Assembly (NCBI RefSeq): GCF_020906515.1
Contig: NC_085849.1
Location: forward strand, 1,426,001-1,490,000
Reading direction: 5' to 3'
Origin: Vanrija pseudolonga
Lineage: Eukaryota > Basidiomycota > Tremellomycetes > Trichosporonales > Trichosporonaceae
Length of the DNA: 64,000 bases
Part shown: positions 37,319-47,026 of the stretch, piece after piece
Layout of the letters: each line of letters begins with the position of its first letter
Numbering within the stretch: position 1 is the first letter of the stretch
Position numbers and translations under genes: made by a program
Notes under the pieces: generated by a model
Told to the model about the DNA's origin: nothing
The model's input: only the letters and a program-made list of their open reading frames with translations
The model's database searches: none

Positions 37319-39497
37319 ATGGGTATCGCCCTCTCCCAACGGGGCCTGCGACTCGCCGCATGCAATGCTTGGCGCAGCGCTCCCCTCGCGGCGCTCTCGC
37401 GGCCCACCACCGCCGCCCAACTGCTGCGGCTGAGACTCGGGCCGGAACGCGGACGCGCCTCGATCGTTGGCGCGGCGTCGGCGTGGACCCGATCGCTGTC
37501 GCATTCCGCGACCTGGGCGACTCCAGTGCCGCCGACGACGACAGACCCCACTGCTGCTGGGCAAGCTCCTCCGCCGCCACCAGGCAAGGGGCAGACGACC
37601 AAGCCCAAACCACCCGCCGGCCGTGGCGTTCGGAGACTGGGATACTTGGCTGTCGGCCTCACGATCGGTTACCTTCTCTACGAGTTCAACACGACTTTCC
37701 GCTACTCTGTCATTGCCCTCATTCGCTACTCCCGCTTGATGAAGGCGGTCGTCTTGGACGTGTGGGACTACAAAACGACGTTTGCCAGGGAGGATCGCGC
37801 TCAGGCAGCTGCTGATGGTGATCTGTCGCCTGAGGAACGCGCCCGCCTGCGGTCGGAACGCAAGGCCTGCCACAGTCGATCAGCTCAGAGGATCTACGAG
37901 GCCCTGAGGAAGAACTCGGGCATCTACGTCAAGCTTGGGCAGCACCTCGGAGCTGTGCACGTTCTTCCCAAGGAGTGGACACAGGCAATGATCCCGCTGC
38001 AGGACCAGTGCTTCCCGACGCCTGTTGAGGACGTGGACGCGATGCTCCGAAAGGACCTGGGCATGGGTATCGATGACCTCTTTATCGACTTTGAGCCGAA
38101 CCCGATCGGTGTGGCCTCGCTCGCCCAGGTTCATCGCGCGGTGGACCGCCGTTCCGGACGACCCGTGGCTGTCAAGGTTCAGCATGCGGCTCTGGAAGAG
38201 TTTGCGGCTGTCGACCTCGCGGCTGTCAACGTTGCTATCCGATTTGTCAAGCATGTCTTCCCTGACTTTGAGTTCGACTGGCTCGCCGACGAGATGAACG
38301 AGATGCAGCCCTTGGAGATGAACTTCCGGCACGAGGCGGCCAACTCTCTGAGGTGCCGCCACGACTTCCAGCATCTCACCGGCAAGACGAGCATGTACCT
38401 GCCCGAGGTACTGTGGGCCGAGCAGCGCTGCCTGGTCATGGAGTACATCGACGGCTCTCGTGTGGACGATCTCGCCTACCTGAAGAAGCACAAGATCGAC
38501 CGCAACCAGGTCAGCCAGGAGCTCGCTCGCATCTTTTCTCAAATGGTGTACATCAATGGCTTCTTCCATGCGGACCCCCACCATGGCAACCTCTTGATCC
38601 GACCAAAGGCGCAGAATTCGTCGTCCCCGTTCAACTTTGACCTCTGCCTCTTGGACCATGGCCAATACGTTGCGATCCCGTCCGATCTCCGAGTCAACTA
38701 TGCTCACTTCTGGCTTTCGCTCATGACGCCCGTGTCTGAGAAGACTATTCGGGAGCGCAAGAAGTACGCCCGGTTGGTTGGCAACATTGAAGAGGATATG
38801 GTGAGTACACGTTGGCGCGCAGGCGGGCGATGCTGACCGCGCAAAGTACCCCTACCTCGAAAGCGCCATCACCGGGCGCATCAGCATGGACATGGACGAG
38901 GAGGAGACGCCGAATTCACTACTGGACGAACAACAGCCGCTTTCGAGGCATCAGAAGAAGCTCCAAAAAGCCATCCTGGATCGCGAGGGCGTTGTGGCCG
39001 ATATCTTTGAGCTGCTACGCACAATCCCAAGGTACGTGTCGACTCTCACAATTGTGGCCTTTCTGACGACCTTTCAGACGATTGCTCATGATCCTGAAGC
39101 TATCCGACCTCCAGCGCGCGCTGGATAACAGCTTGGCGACTACACATGGTCCCAATCGCATCTACCTCATCCTGGGGCAGTACTGCGCTCAAGCCAGTGA
39201 GTGGAGGACGAGGCTTTGGCCCCTCCCCAGTTTTGCTGACGAGGCCCAGTCTGGCAGTCTGATCGCGAAAACCTGAGCGATGACTACCACAAGCACGGCC
39301 TATCATTGCATCTGTTCACCGGTTTCGCCAGGAGCTGGCTGTCGTACATGTACTACTCGACCATGTTCGGCACGGCGGAGTTGGGAATGGACATTAAGGC
39401 GCGCCTCACCAAGGTCGGGCTCTGGTTCCGAGGTCTTGCCAAGGGTGGCTTTGCTACTGCTTCGCAAGAAATGGCTGGCCTCGGTGCTACCGCATAG
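37319..39497 (+). CDS. MCP2: ABC1/ADCK-family protein kinase-like Mcp2, mitochondrial
   Basis: An atypical kinase-like protein of the ABC1/UbiB family in the mitochondrial inner membrane, linked in yeast to lipid homeostasis. The start gives MGIALSQRGLRLAACNAW, an Arg-rich presequence of about 65 residues. A membrane segment follows (RLGYLAVGLTIGYLLYEFN). The family-specific KxGQ motif reads YVKLGQHLGA, and the Ala-rich loop reads GVASLAQVHRA. Then come VAVKVQHAA (ATP-site Lys), EMNFRHEAANS, CLVMEYIDG, FFHADPHHGNLL (catalytic-like) and LLDHGQYV (metal-binding DFG equivalent). After an intron near 38800 the C-terminal part continues YPYLESAITGRISMDMDEEE, and the protein ends SQEMAGLGATA. ADCK1/Mcp2 is favoured over Coq8 because of the long C-terminal part and the LDHGQ spelling. 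About four introns lie in the 3' half. Confidence 0.9.
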
Positions 39498-39793
39498 ATT
39501 GATACGATATAGAGATAATGTAGATCTTGGTTGTTGCAAGAGTTGTGTTAGCAGGCCCTCTGGGCTTGGGTGCACCAAGGTCCGTCGGAGTCAAAAGTCA
39601 GGTCCTGGGCGAGGAGGACGTGTTCAATGTGTCCCTGTCCACGCGTCTGGCTTCAGAGCCAATTCACAACATCACACCGCCAGTCGACACCGCGACAACC
39701 GGCAACCAAACTACTTTCTAGACAACCCAACGCCCACACCCCCTCACTCTCCCTTCAGCCTACTCCGAAGAGCCGTTCACGGCGCAGGTCACC

Positions 39794-40926
39794 ATGAGCG
39801 CCTTCCACTCAGCTGTGAGCCTCGATGTCGACCGCGATGGCGCGCGATCTGACTGACACCCGTCCTCGCAGATGACAACCATCACCCACAACATCCCTTG
39901 GATTCTGCGAGCCCCAGCGACGGCACTCATCGGCGAGAAGTGCTACACGGTCCTCATCTACGACTTCAACATCACAGAACCCGAGTGCTTCAAGTACGCC
40001 CTCTCCAAGGGGCTCGGCTTTGGCATTGTCGTCGGAGGCGGCATTGTCAAGATCCCGCAGGTCCGTTGGCAGATGTGCAGCTGCCTAGCGAGCACACTGG
40101 CTTACGCGCCGCCCAGATCATCAAGATTGTCAAGACCCACTCTGCCCGCGGTCTCTCATTATCAGCCTACGTGAGTCTCCCTGGCACTCGGCCGGCGACG
40201 GGGCTGGCTTTCTAACTGGCGTAGATCCTCGAGACGGCGTCGTACGAAATCTCGCTCGCGTACGCGACGCGCGCAGGCTTCCCGTTCTCAACGTACGGCG
40301 AGAACTTCTTCATCACGATCCAAAACTTCATCATCACGCTCATGATCCTCTACTACGCCGCGCCAAAGGGAGCCTCGTATGCCGGCCTCGGCGCCAACCC
40401 CTTGTCCGCGCCCACCCACTCGGTCCCTCGCCGCGTCTATGTTGGCGCCGGCATCATCATCGCCACGTGCTTGTTCCTCTGGTCGACCTCGCTATGCCCC
40501 CAAGGCCTGTGTAAGTTGAAATGACGAGCTGCGCCTCCCGCCGTAGCTGACCGGGCGTTAGTGTCATTCCTCCAGCTCTGCACCATCCCCCTGGGCATCC
40601 TGTCCAAGGCGCCTCAGATCCTCGAGAACCACAACAACCGCTCAACAGGCAACCTGTCCGCATTCGCCGTGTTCAGCGCACTCCTTGGATGCCTCGCTAG
40701 GCTGTTCACCACCAAGCAGGAAGTCAAGGACCCCCTCGTCTTCTGGGGCTTTGCAGGAGCGGCCCTGTTGAACCTCGTCCTCGCGCTTCAGATGATCGTC
40801 TACTGGAAGGCATCAGACGAGCCCTCTCTCGCCAGCCGCAAGATCCCTGCCGCCATCCGTGCCGACAGTCCCATCAGAACGGAGAAGGTGGCATCGACTG
40901 ACGGCTGGGCTCGCAAGCAGGATTAG
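39794..40926 (+). CDS. PQ-loop membrane protein, Mpdu1/Lec35 type
   Basis: A seven-helix ER membrane protein needed for use of dolichol-linked mannose and glucose in glycan assembly. A 21-nt first exon (39794-39814, MSAFHSA) joins to MTTITHNIPWILRAPATALI. Helices and PQ-loops seen: LGFGIVVGGGIVKIPQ joined to IIKIVKTHSARGLSLSAY (first PQ-loop), ETASYEISLAYATRAGFPFS with TYGENFFITIQNFIITLMIL, VYVGAGIIIATCLFLWS, and LQLCTIPLGILSKAPQILEN followed by RSTGNLSAFAVFSALLG (second PQ-loop). GFPFSTYGE is a well-known signature of the Mpdu1 family. The hydrophilic tail ends GWARKQD. Five exons, with introns at 39815, near 40060, near 40170 and near 40511. Confidence 0.92.
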
Positions 40927-41142
40927 ATGTATTCTCGCGGATGTATTCCTCCGCACTGGCTGGCTAGCTTGGAGACTGGCCATGGGGAACTGATCATCTT
41001 GTCTTCCCCCTCACCTCGCGTTTTCACTCATCTCTCCTACTCACTCTTGCACCGTCCTTGCGGTGACCTCATCATCTCTGCATCGAGGCCAGTGTCAGTG
41101 TGTATTGTCTGTCCTTACAAGCGTTCGTTGTGGTGGGTAGCT

Positions 41143-41835
41143 ATGCGCCTGCGCAAGTACAACCCCTCGCGTGACTCCGCTCGCGAGGAAGCCCACCAAG
41201 CGCCGTTCCCTCCCCCCTCTGTCGGGTACGATACTGCCCAGACAACCAAGGCCCCAGTTGCGCCGAATCTTCAAGACCTCGAGACACCTCTCACCGGCGG
41301 CTCACCAGCGAGCGAGTCCCATTCTCGTCAGGAAGCATGGCTTAGGAGTAAGCTTAGACCTGCGACGACATGGCCGCTAACACAATCAGCCCAGACACCC
41401 CTGCAACCCACCCGCCGACCTTCTCCCCCTCCTACTCTCACCCCCCAACCACCACCCCGACCTTCCCCGTCGATGCCTCCCAGCGTCAACCGGCACCCTA
41501 CCCTGCGCAGCAGTAAGGGCGACCAGGAAGTGATTGCCCGCGAGCTCATGCGCCCGCCCAAGTATGGTGGGCGCTCGAAGCGCGACCAGCTCGGGAGCAT
41601 TGACGAGTCTTGGGGCCCGCTCCCAAACAGCTCGCACCGCGTCGGACTCTTCCAGGCCGAGCCTGAGCCGCCCAGTCCGAGCGCTACTCCCGTTCAAGAC
41701 TCACCGGCGCAAGCATACTACAACCAAGCAACACCATATCTCACCACCAGTGCGAGTCAACCCACACTCCGCGCCACCTCGAGTTCCCCGCCTCCTCAAC
41801 CTCAAGATGGTCGTTCGAGCCCGACGAGGCGTTAA
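41143..41835 (+). CDS. Proline-rich hypothetical protein
   Basis: The likely start is the ATG at 41143 (MRLRKYNPSRDSAREEAHQ). The frame is open upstream to 40927 but that part looks like a leader. A candidate intron at 41348-41389 (GTAAGC...TCAG, 42 nt) keeps the frame whether or not it is removed; spliced, the protein is about 216 residues. The middle is very rich in Pro, Thr and Ser (PTRRPSPPPTLTPQPPPRPS). Two blocks look less random: GDQEVIARELMRPPKYGGRS and SIDESWGPLPNSSHRVGLFQ. No domain, signal peptide or membrane segment is seen. It could be a small adaptor with SH3-binding motifs, but that is speculation. I do not recognise the family. Confidence 0.6.
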   Translation: MRLRKYNPSRDSAREEAHQAPFPPPSVGYDTAQTTKAPVAPNLQDLETPLTGGSPASESHSRQEAWLRSKLRPATTWPLTQSAQTPLQPTRRPSPPPTLTPQPPPRPSPSMPPSVNRHPTLRSSKGDQEVIARELMRPPKYGGRSKRDQLGSIDESWGPLPNSSHRVGLFQAEPEPPSPSATPVQDSPAQAYYNQATPYLTTSASQPTLRATSSSPPPQPQDGRSSPTRR

Positions 41836-42387
41836 TACGCGACACGTGACGGGTCCGACGAAGGTAGTGGCATGACTCTGAGGTGTTAGTGTAGCATCTG
41901 TGTATCAGAGCCAGCGTTATTGTTGTTGCAAGTTGAGTGATGTCTCCAGAGTCGATGCATCCATCGTGTGCCGCCACAGTTTTTGGGTTGAGTGATGAGG
42001 GAGGCGGGAGTATTTTACTGGGTGGTTGCCACTCTCCTTGTTCCCAGCCAGCCAGCAGGCGCGCGAGTCGCTCGCTGTTTCGTAGCCGTTGTCTGTCGCG
42101 TTGTGCGTCACACACCCAGCTCCCAGACTTCAAGATCCCCATCCCACACCTCTTCCACTCCTTCAACACACTCTCCACATCTCTTCACGACCTCTCTTTG
42201 CGCGTCACCCGCACCTCAGCCAACCCTACCCTATTCCACACCCACCCATCTGCGCCCTGGCGCAGACTTGAAAGTCAACCTCCGCCTGGCCTCCCTCACT
42301 CAACTCGCAGTCGTCTGATACCGACGCGACCCTAGCTTCTGGGTTCACGCTCGTAACCTCGATAGAATCAACACCGCCGCACAGGAC
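41836..42387. other. Intergenic spacer upstream of the FHA-domain gene
   Basis: A 552-bp spacer. A CACGTG box lies at 41843-41848. From 42120 to 42300 the plus strand is strongly C/T-rich, as expected for a promoter and leader of the FHA gene. No gene is evident. Confidence 0.45.
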
Positions 42388-44925
42388 ATGGCTCAGCCCC
42401 CATCCGACACAATGCAGCAACAACATCAACAGCCCTTCCATGGGCAATCTACCGGCCAGCAAGCCCAGTCGGCGACTAACGGCACCCAACCACCATGGGG
42501 CACGCCGTACCCGGCTCTTCACCTTTGGCCGGTCCAGGACACCTTTCAGATGAAGATGATCCACCTCCCTACCGGTCAGCGCGTGAGTTGTTGCTGGCAC
42601 ATACGCGCCGAGGGATGGTGTACTGACGCTGGCTTCCTAGGTCAAAATCGGTCGTCAGACCAACAACAAGACCGTGCCGGGCGAGAGAAATGCGTACTTT
42701 GACTCCAAAGTCCTCTCGAGGACGCATGCCGAGATCTGGGAGCAGGGGGGCAAGGTGTGTGCTGTGCTCAACGTATCCTAACACTGTGCGCAGATCTTCA
42801 TCAAGGACGTCAAGTCGTCAAACGGCACCTTCATCAACGGCCACCGACTCTCCCCGGAGGGAGTCGAGAGCGAGCCATTTGAGCTGAAGAGCGAGGACAT
42901 GGTGGTGAGTGGACTGATTGGCCTCGACTGTGCAACCCGATTGCTGAAAGTCCTCTAGGAGTTTGGTATCGACATCAACAGCGAGGACAACCGCACCATT
43001 ATCCACCACAAAGTCTCTGCCAAGGCATATTGTGTCTTCACCCCGGAAGATGCCCAATCGAGTGCACGGTGAGTAACCCTGGGCCCCATCGCATGTTTTG
43101 CTAACTCTCGTTCAGCGAGCTGGCTACTTACGGCGGCACCAATGGTGACCCTCGAAACGGACTACGCCGCGCTCCTGCCAGCTCGATGGCTCAAGGCAGC
43201 GGTGCCAACTCCATGAGCCTCATGGGGCAACCTTTGATGAGTGCTGGGGGGAAGCCCAACGGCCTGAGCTTTGACCATGTACTCCAGAAGCTCCAGGTAC
43301 GTGCCCATTGTGAACTTTGGGAACGAAACTGATGGCACCGCCCCAGAACGAGCTTCATAGGAGCAAGGAGACAACCCAAGAGCTGCAAGGCTTGAACTGG
43401 TCCATGACCGATGTCCAGGACACATTGGGGGGCGGACTTGTGAGTCGCTAGACCCCGAATGTGGCTGATAGTTCACAGGCTCCAGGACAGAACGGATCAG
43501 CTGCGCAGTATATCCCAGCTCAGTTCCGAAACCCATCAGCAGAAGCGCAGGCTGCGCTTGCCGGTCCCCACGGACCGCAAGCGGCTGCCTTCATTTCGCT
43601 TCAAACCCAGATGACAGATACCCAGTCATCATTGTCAAGTCATTTGGACAGGATTCGCCAGCTCGAAGGCCAGCTTCAGCAGCAAGACGCTCTCAAGCAT
43701 GACATTGCTACTATTCGCGAGCAGATGGAGGCCAGCAAGTTGGAGGTTGAGGCACTTTTGGTGTCCGCCACACGGCACAACAGCCGCAACCAGCGAGCCA
43801 TCGATGATGAGTATGATGACGATGACGACGATGCCCGCAGCGTTGCGACGGTCGTTCCCGACGACGATAGCCATTTGGATGGCGACAAGGGCAGTAACGG
43901 CAGCAAGGTCGCCCGCAAGACAGCAGCCCCCACCACGGGCGAACCTTCGGCATCCAGCGACGAGCTCGCCGCACGCATCCAGTCTCTCACTTCCGATATG
44001 GCCGAGGCTGTTCAGCTTTCGCGATCACTGCATGCCCAGCACACAGAAGCTATGGCGGCTGTTAAACATCTCACAGATCGTGTGGGTGATTTGGAAAACG
44101 GCATCGCCGACCGTGTGGCCGCCGCTGTCGTCCAAGCAGAAGGCCGATGGGAAGCGTGGCGCTCCAAGTTCGAAGAACGATGGAGCAAGGAGCGGGATGG
44201 CTGGGAAGCCGAACGCGAGCGACTGAGAGGTATCGTTCGAGACTGGGAGGAAGCCAGTCGACGGGCAGTGGAAGAGGACGAGGACAGAGAGATGAACCAG
44301 CATCTCAGCGAGGACGAACTGGTCGACGAAGAGGAGGAAGAAGAGATTGGCCAGGACGACATTGAGGCTGGTGAGCTTCTTACGATCCACAACCGCTGGC
44401 CCAATGGTCGGACACTCGAGTCTGGTGAGCAGGCCCTCGACATTGGCGAGACCGCCCCGTTGAGGTCACCAGGCAAGCCTCGCCGACGTCGCCCCAGCAC
44501 CAAGACATCTTTGGCTGTCCGTGGCCTCCGCTCAGTAGCGAGCGTTGCTGGTGCTTCGACGCCCAAGGCCCCGGAGATCGACTCGCCTCCTTCTGATGCA
44601 CCCCCTCGACCACGTCAACTTCGTGGCGGTGCATTGAGCCGCGTCAAGAAGCTCTCTGGTCGCGATAAGTTCCGCTCCTCTTCACCCGGTGTGGACAAGG
44701 AGTCTTCTGAAAGCGGCCGAGAGTCCGCAGACACTCTGCGAGGAGACAAGGAGAACCCCGGAGAGCACAAAGTGGACAATCACGCACACACAATCCCCCC
44801 ACAGGCAAGTCTTCCAGTGACACCCATGAGACTATTGGCTGACCATCCTTTAGACTATTCCCCTTGCCACTGTTATCATTGTCGCCGCTGTCGCAGGCCT
44901 GATCTACTATCGTCACAAGGACTGA
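42388..44925 (+). CDS. Tail-anchored FHA-domain protein (SLMAP / Far9-Far10 / Vps64 type)
   Basis: Probably the FHA subunit of the STRIPAK/Far complex, which ties a PP2A phosphatase to the nuclear envelope or ER. The start gives MAQPPSDTMQQQHQQPFHG. The FHA domain spans four exons: WPVQDTFQMKMIHLPTGQRV, KIGRQTNNKTVPGERNAYFD, SKVLSRTHAEIWEQGGKIFI and KDVKSSNGTFINGHRLSPEG. GR, SxxH and SSNGTFxN, the phosphothreonine-contact residues, are all present. Coiled coils follow at about 43600-43750 and 44000-44290. An acidic run precedes a basic, Ser-rich part. The final exon (44854-44925) encodes a hydrophobic tail, TIPLATVIIVAAVAGLIYYR, then HKD and stop. That exon is reached only by splicing a GC-AG intron (44805-44853). 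The architecture of FHA, coiled coil and tail anchor matches this family closely. Confidence 0.88.
44805..44853 (+). other. GC-AG intron deciding the membrane anchor
   Basis: The donor reads CACAG|GCAAGT and the acceptor CCTTTAG|ACTATT, with CTGAC as branch site. Length is 49 nt, so retention changes the frame and replaces the hydrophobic tail by about 110 other residues. GCAAGT after AG is the usual form of rare GC donors. Confidence 0.85.
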
Positions 44926-45159
44926 AGGGGCCGGGAGAGGTATCATGGATACGCAAACTGTACAATACCAAACGCACCATGCAGACGTCACGACACGAAT
45001 GGATATCCGGGCCACACCGCGTCGAGATAGCTCTGGGAGCGGCTTCCGTTGGCGCAAAGGACACCACAGATGCAGCATCCGCCCGGCGGTCGACGACAGG
45101 TTTTCACATCACTCATATTCACACTTTAGACTAACAGTAGATATCTCGGACAACTCTGG

Positions 45160-46641
45160 CTAGTACTCCCTCTCACGACGAGGGGGCGAGCGCTCACGGG
45201 CATGCGACGACGGCTCATCGCCGCGGGCGTCGCGAGCGTCGCCGCGGGGTTCGTACCGCCTGTCGTCGTCACGACCACCACCGCCGCCGCCACCACCCTC
45301 CTGGCGAGGCTCACGGTCGTCGTAGCGACGCTCGTCGTAGCGGGGGCGGGCATCCTGACGGGGCCTGTCGTCATAACGGCCACGGTCGTCGTTGCGGGGG
45401 CGGTCGTCGTAGCGGGGACGGTCATCGTAACGGGGACGGTCGTCATACCGCGGGCGGTCACCGCCGTAGCCGCCGCCGTAGCGACCGCCGCGGTCATCGC
45501 CGCGGGGGCGGTCGTCAAAGCGACGGGGAGGAGGGGGACGGTCATAACCGTCACGGCCACCACCACCACCATCCTGAATCTCAGTCACTGGGCTCCGTTG
45601 GGCGGGGATCGAGTCTACTCACCGCAGCGATCTCAAGCTTGACGGGGACACCCTGGATCTCAGAACCATCCAGGCGGCGGATGGCCTCCTCGGCCTCCTG
45701 CATGGTGGGGTACTCGATGACACTGCCAAGTCAGTCGCCGAGGTAGGGTAACAATCTTAAGACTAACCCGTTGCCCGTGAAGCGGTCGACGTCGGCGTAG
45801 GTGATGCTCTCGTTGCCGTTACGTCCAAAGTCCTTGAGGTCCTGTAGGTGATTGGCACATCAGACTAGTCCGCGCATGCTTGAAGAGATCGCCTTCCCTG
45901 GGGCCAGAACCACGTCTCGGAGGACCGTCCTCGGAATCCGCAGAGCCCCCAGATTCATTCGCCATGGACGAGAGAAAAGGCTGCCGCCAAGCAGGAGGCA
46001 GCCCACGAGCGACATTGCACCTTGCACCCGTCCACTTCAAGAAACAGAAACGAAGGACCGCACCTGCCAGCTGGTGCCATTGGAAATACCGATGACATTG
46101 ATGCGAACACCGCGGCCGCGAGGAGCGCCACGAGGGGGTCCACGACCGTTGCTACTGTTGGTCAGAACACAAAGGAAGGTAGGTCGGTAGGCCCAACTCA
46201 CGGGTCGTACGTGTCGCGACGGCGAGCTTCTTTGGAAGGCTCGACAATCAGACTATCCTAGGTCAGAGGGAACGTTGTATGACACCGGATGCACTCACCG
46301 CTCGCCGAGGAAGTTCTTGCCGTCGAGCTCGCGGCACGCGTTCTCGACATCCTTTGAGGATCAGTAAACAGCCCCCCTCAAGCACCATGTACCTCGGCAG
46401 TCTCAAACTCGACAAAGCCAAAGTTGGACATGAGGCGGACCTCGACGATGCGGCCGGATCCCTTGAAGTGCTGTGTGATTGTGAGTGGGATGGGCCAAGA
46501 TTAGCCGATCGATCGCCTTACATCCTCGAGCTCGCCCTTGGTGACACCTGATGGATCACGCGTCAGCCGCGAGATGTAGATGCCAGAGTCGAGAGCCAGC
46601 TTACCCTGGGGGAGGCGTCCGACGTAAACGCTGGGAGGCAT
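45160..46641 (-). CDS. SR-type RNA-binding protein with two RRMs and an RDD/DRP-rich tail
   Basis: A nuclear and shuttling mRNA-binding protein of the Srp2/Npl3 kind, likely in splicing and mRNA export. The start at 46641 gives MPPSVYVGRLPQG, which joins to VTKGELEDHFKGSGRIVEVR and LMSNFGFVEFETAE (RRM1, with RNP2 VYVGRL and RNP1-like NFGFVEF). The region ends KNFLGE then SLIVEPSKEARRDTYD. After an RG-rich linker comes RRM2: RGVRINVIGISNGTSWQDLK, DFGRNGNESITYADVDRF, VIEYPTMQEAEEAIRRLDGS. The C-terminal tail is repetitive (units such as RPRYDDRPRYDD, 45378-45465), then Gly-rich, and ends SHARERSPPRREREY. Seven or so exons. One intron (45842-46063) is 222 nt, much longer than the others. Confidence 0.88.
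45842..46063 (-). other. Long intron in the SR-protein gene
   Basis: In the sense of the gene the donor is TGGCAG|GTGCGG and the acceptor CACCTACAG|GACCTC. It splits RRM2 between SNGTSWQ and DLKDFGRN. At 222 nt it is about four times the usual length here, and a stop codon is met within nine codons if it is retained. Confidence 0.75.
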
Positions 46642-47026
46642 GATTGCAATGTCTATCGACGTAGAGCAAGGATGGACAGTTTTAGGTGGTTTGGTTGCAA
46701 ACAAAGAGAAGCTCACAGTGCTTCTTCGGTCAGTGTGGTGTGATTGTGGTTCGAGACGGGGGGGCCGTGCGGGATCAAATGACACTCACCCACCCATGAA
46801 CCCACGCGCCGCGCCCGGCGGCCAAGTAGGGTGACGGCCGGCGCCACCCACCACTGCAGGCGGCTGTGCACACTCCACACACTCACCACTCGCCGCTGCC
46901 CACTGCATGCGTCATACCGTGTTTTCGTGTCGCCCTCGTCCGTGTCCCCTCCTCCATCTCCACTTTCGTCTTGTCTCTCAAACTTCAGTCTCAGCCCAAC
47001 TCTGTCCCATCATTCTCATCCCCCAA
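46642..47026. promoter_or_regulatory. Divergent promoter of the SR-protein and DHHC genes
   Basis: A 385-bp region between opposite starts. The side next to the DHHC gene is CT-rich (46860-47020). A GGTTCGAGAC string at 46747 resembles a tRNA B-box but the flanking stem does not form. Confidence 0.5.

Noticed and set aside
45120-45134. Long C-terminal extension of the FHA protein (frame open to about 45134)
   Set aside because: This is intron read-through. Splicing at the GC-AG intron gives a proper tail anchor and stop at 44925, the family architecture. Retention is kept only as a finding.
45202-45642. A Val/Ala-rich frame on the plus strand (146 codons) that looks like a membrane protein
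   Set aside because: It is the antisense reading of the DDRPRY repeats of the SR protein; the apparent hydrophobicity comes from complementing Asp and Arg codons.
46745-46760. tRNA B-box-like string GGTTCGAGAC
   Set aside because: The bases on each side do not pair to a T stem and no A-box is found at the right distance.
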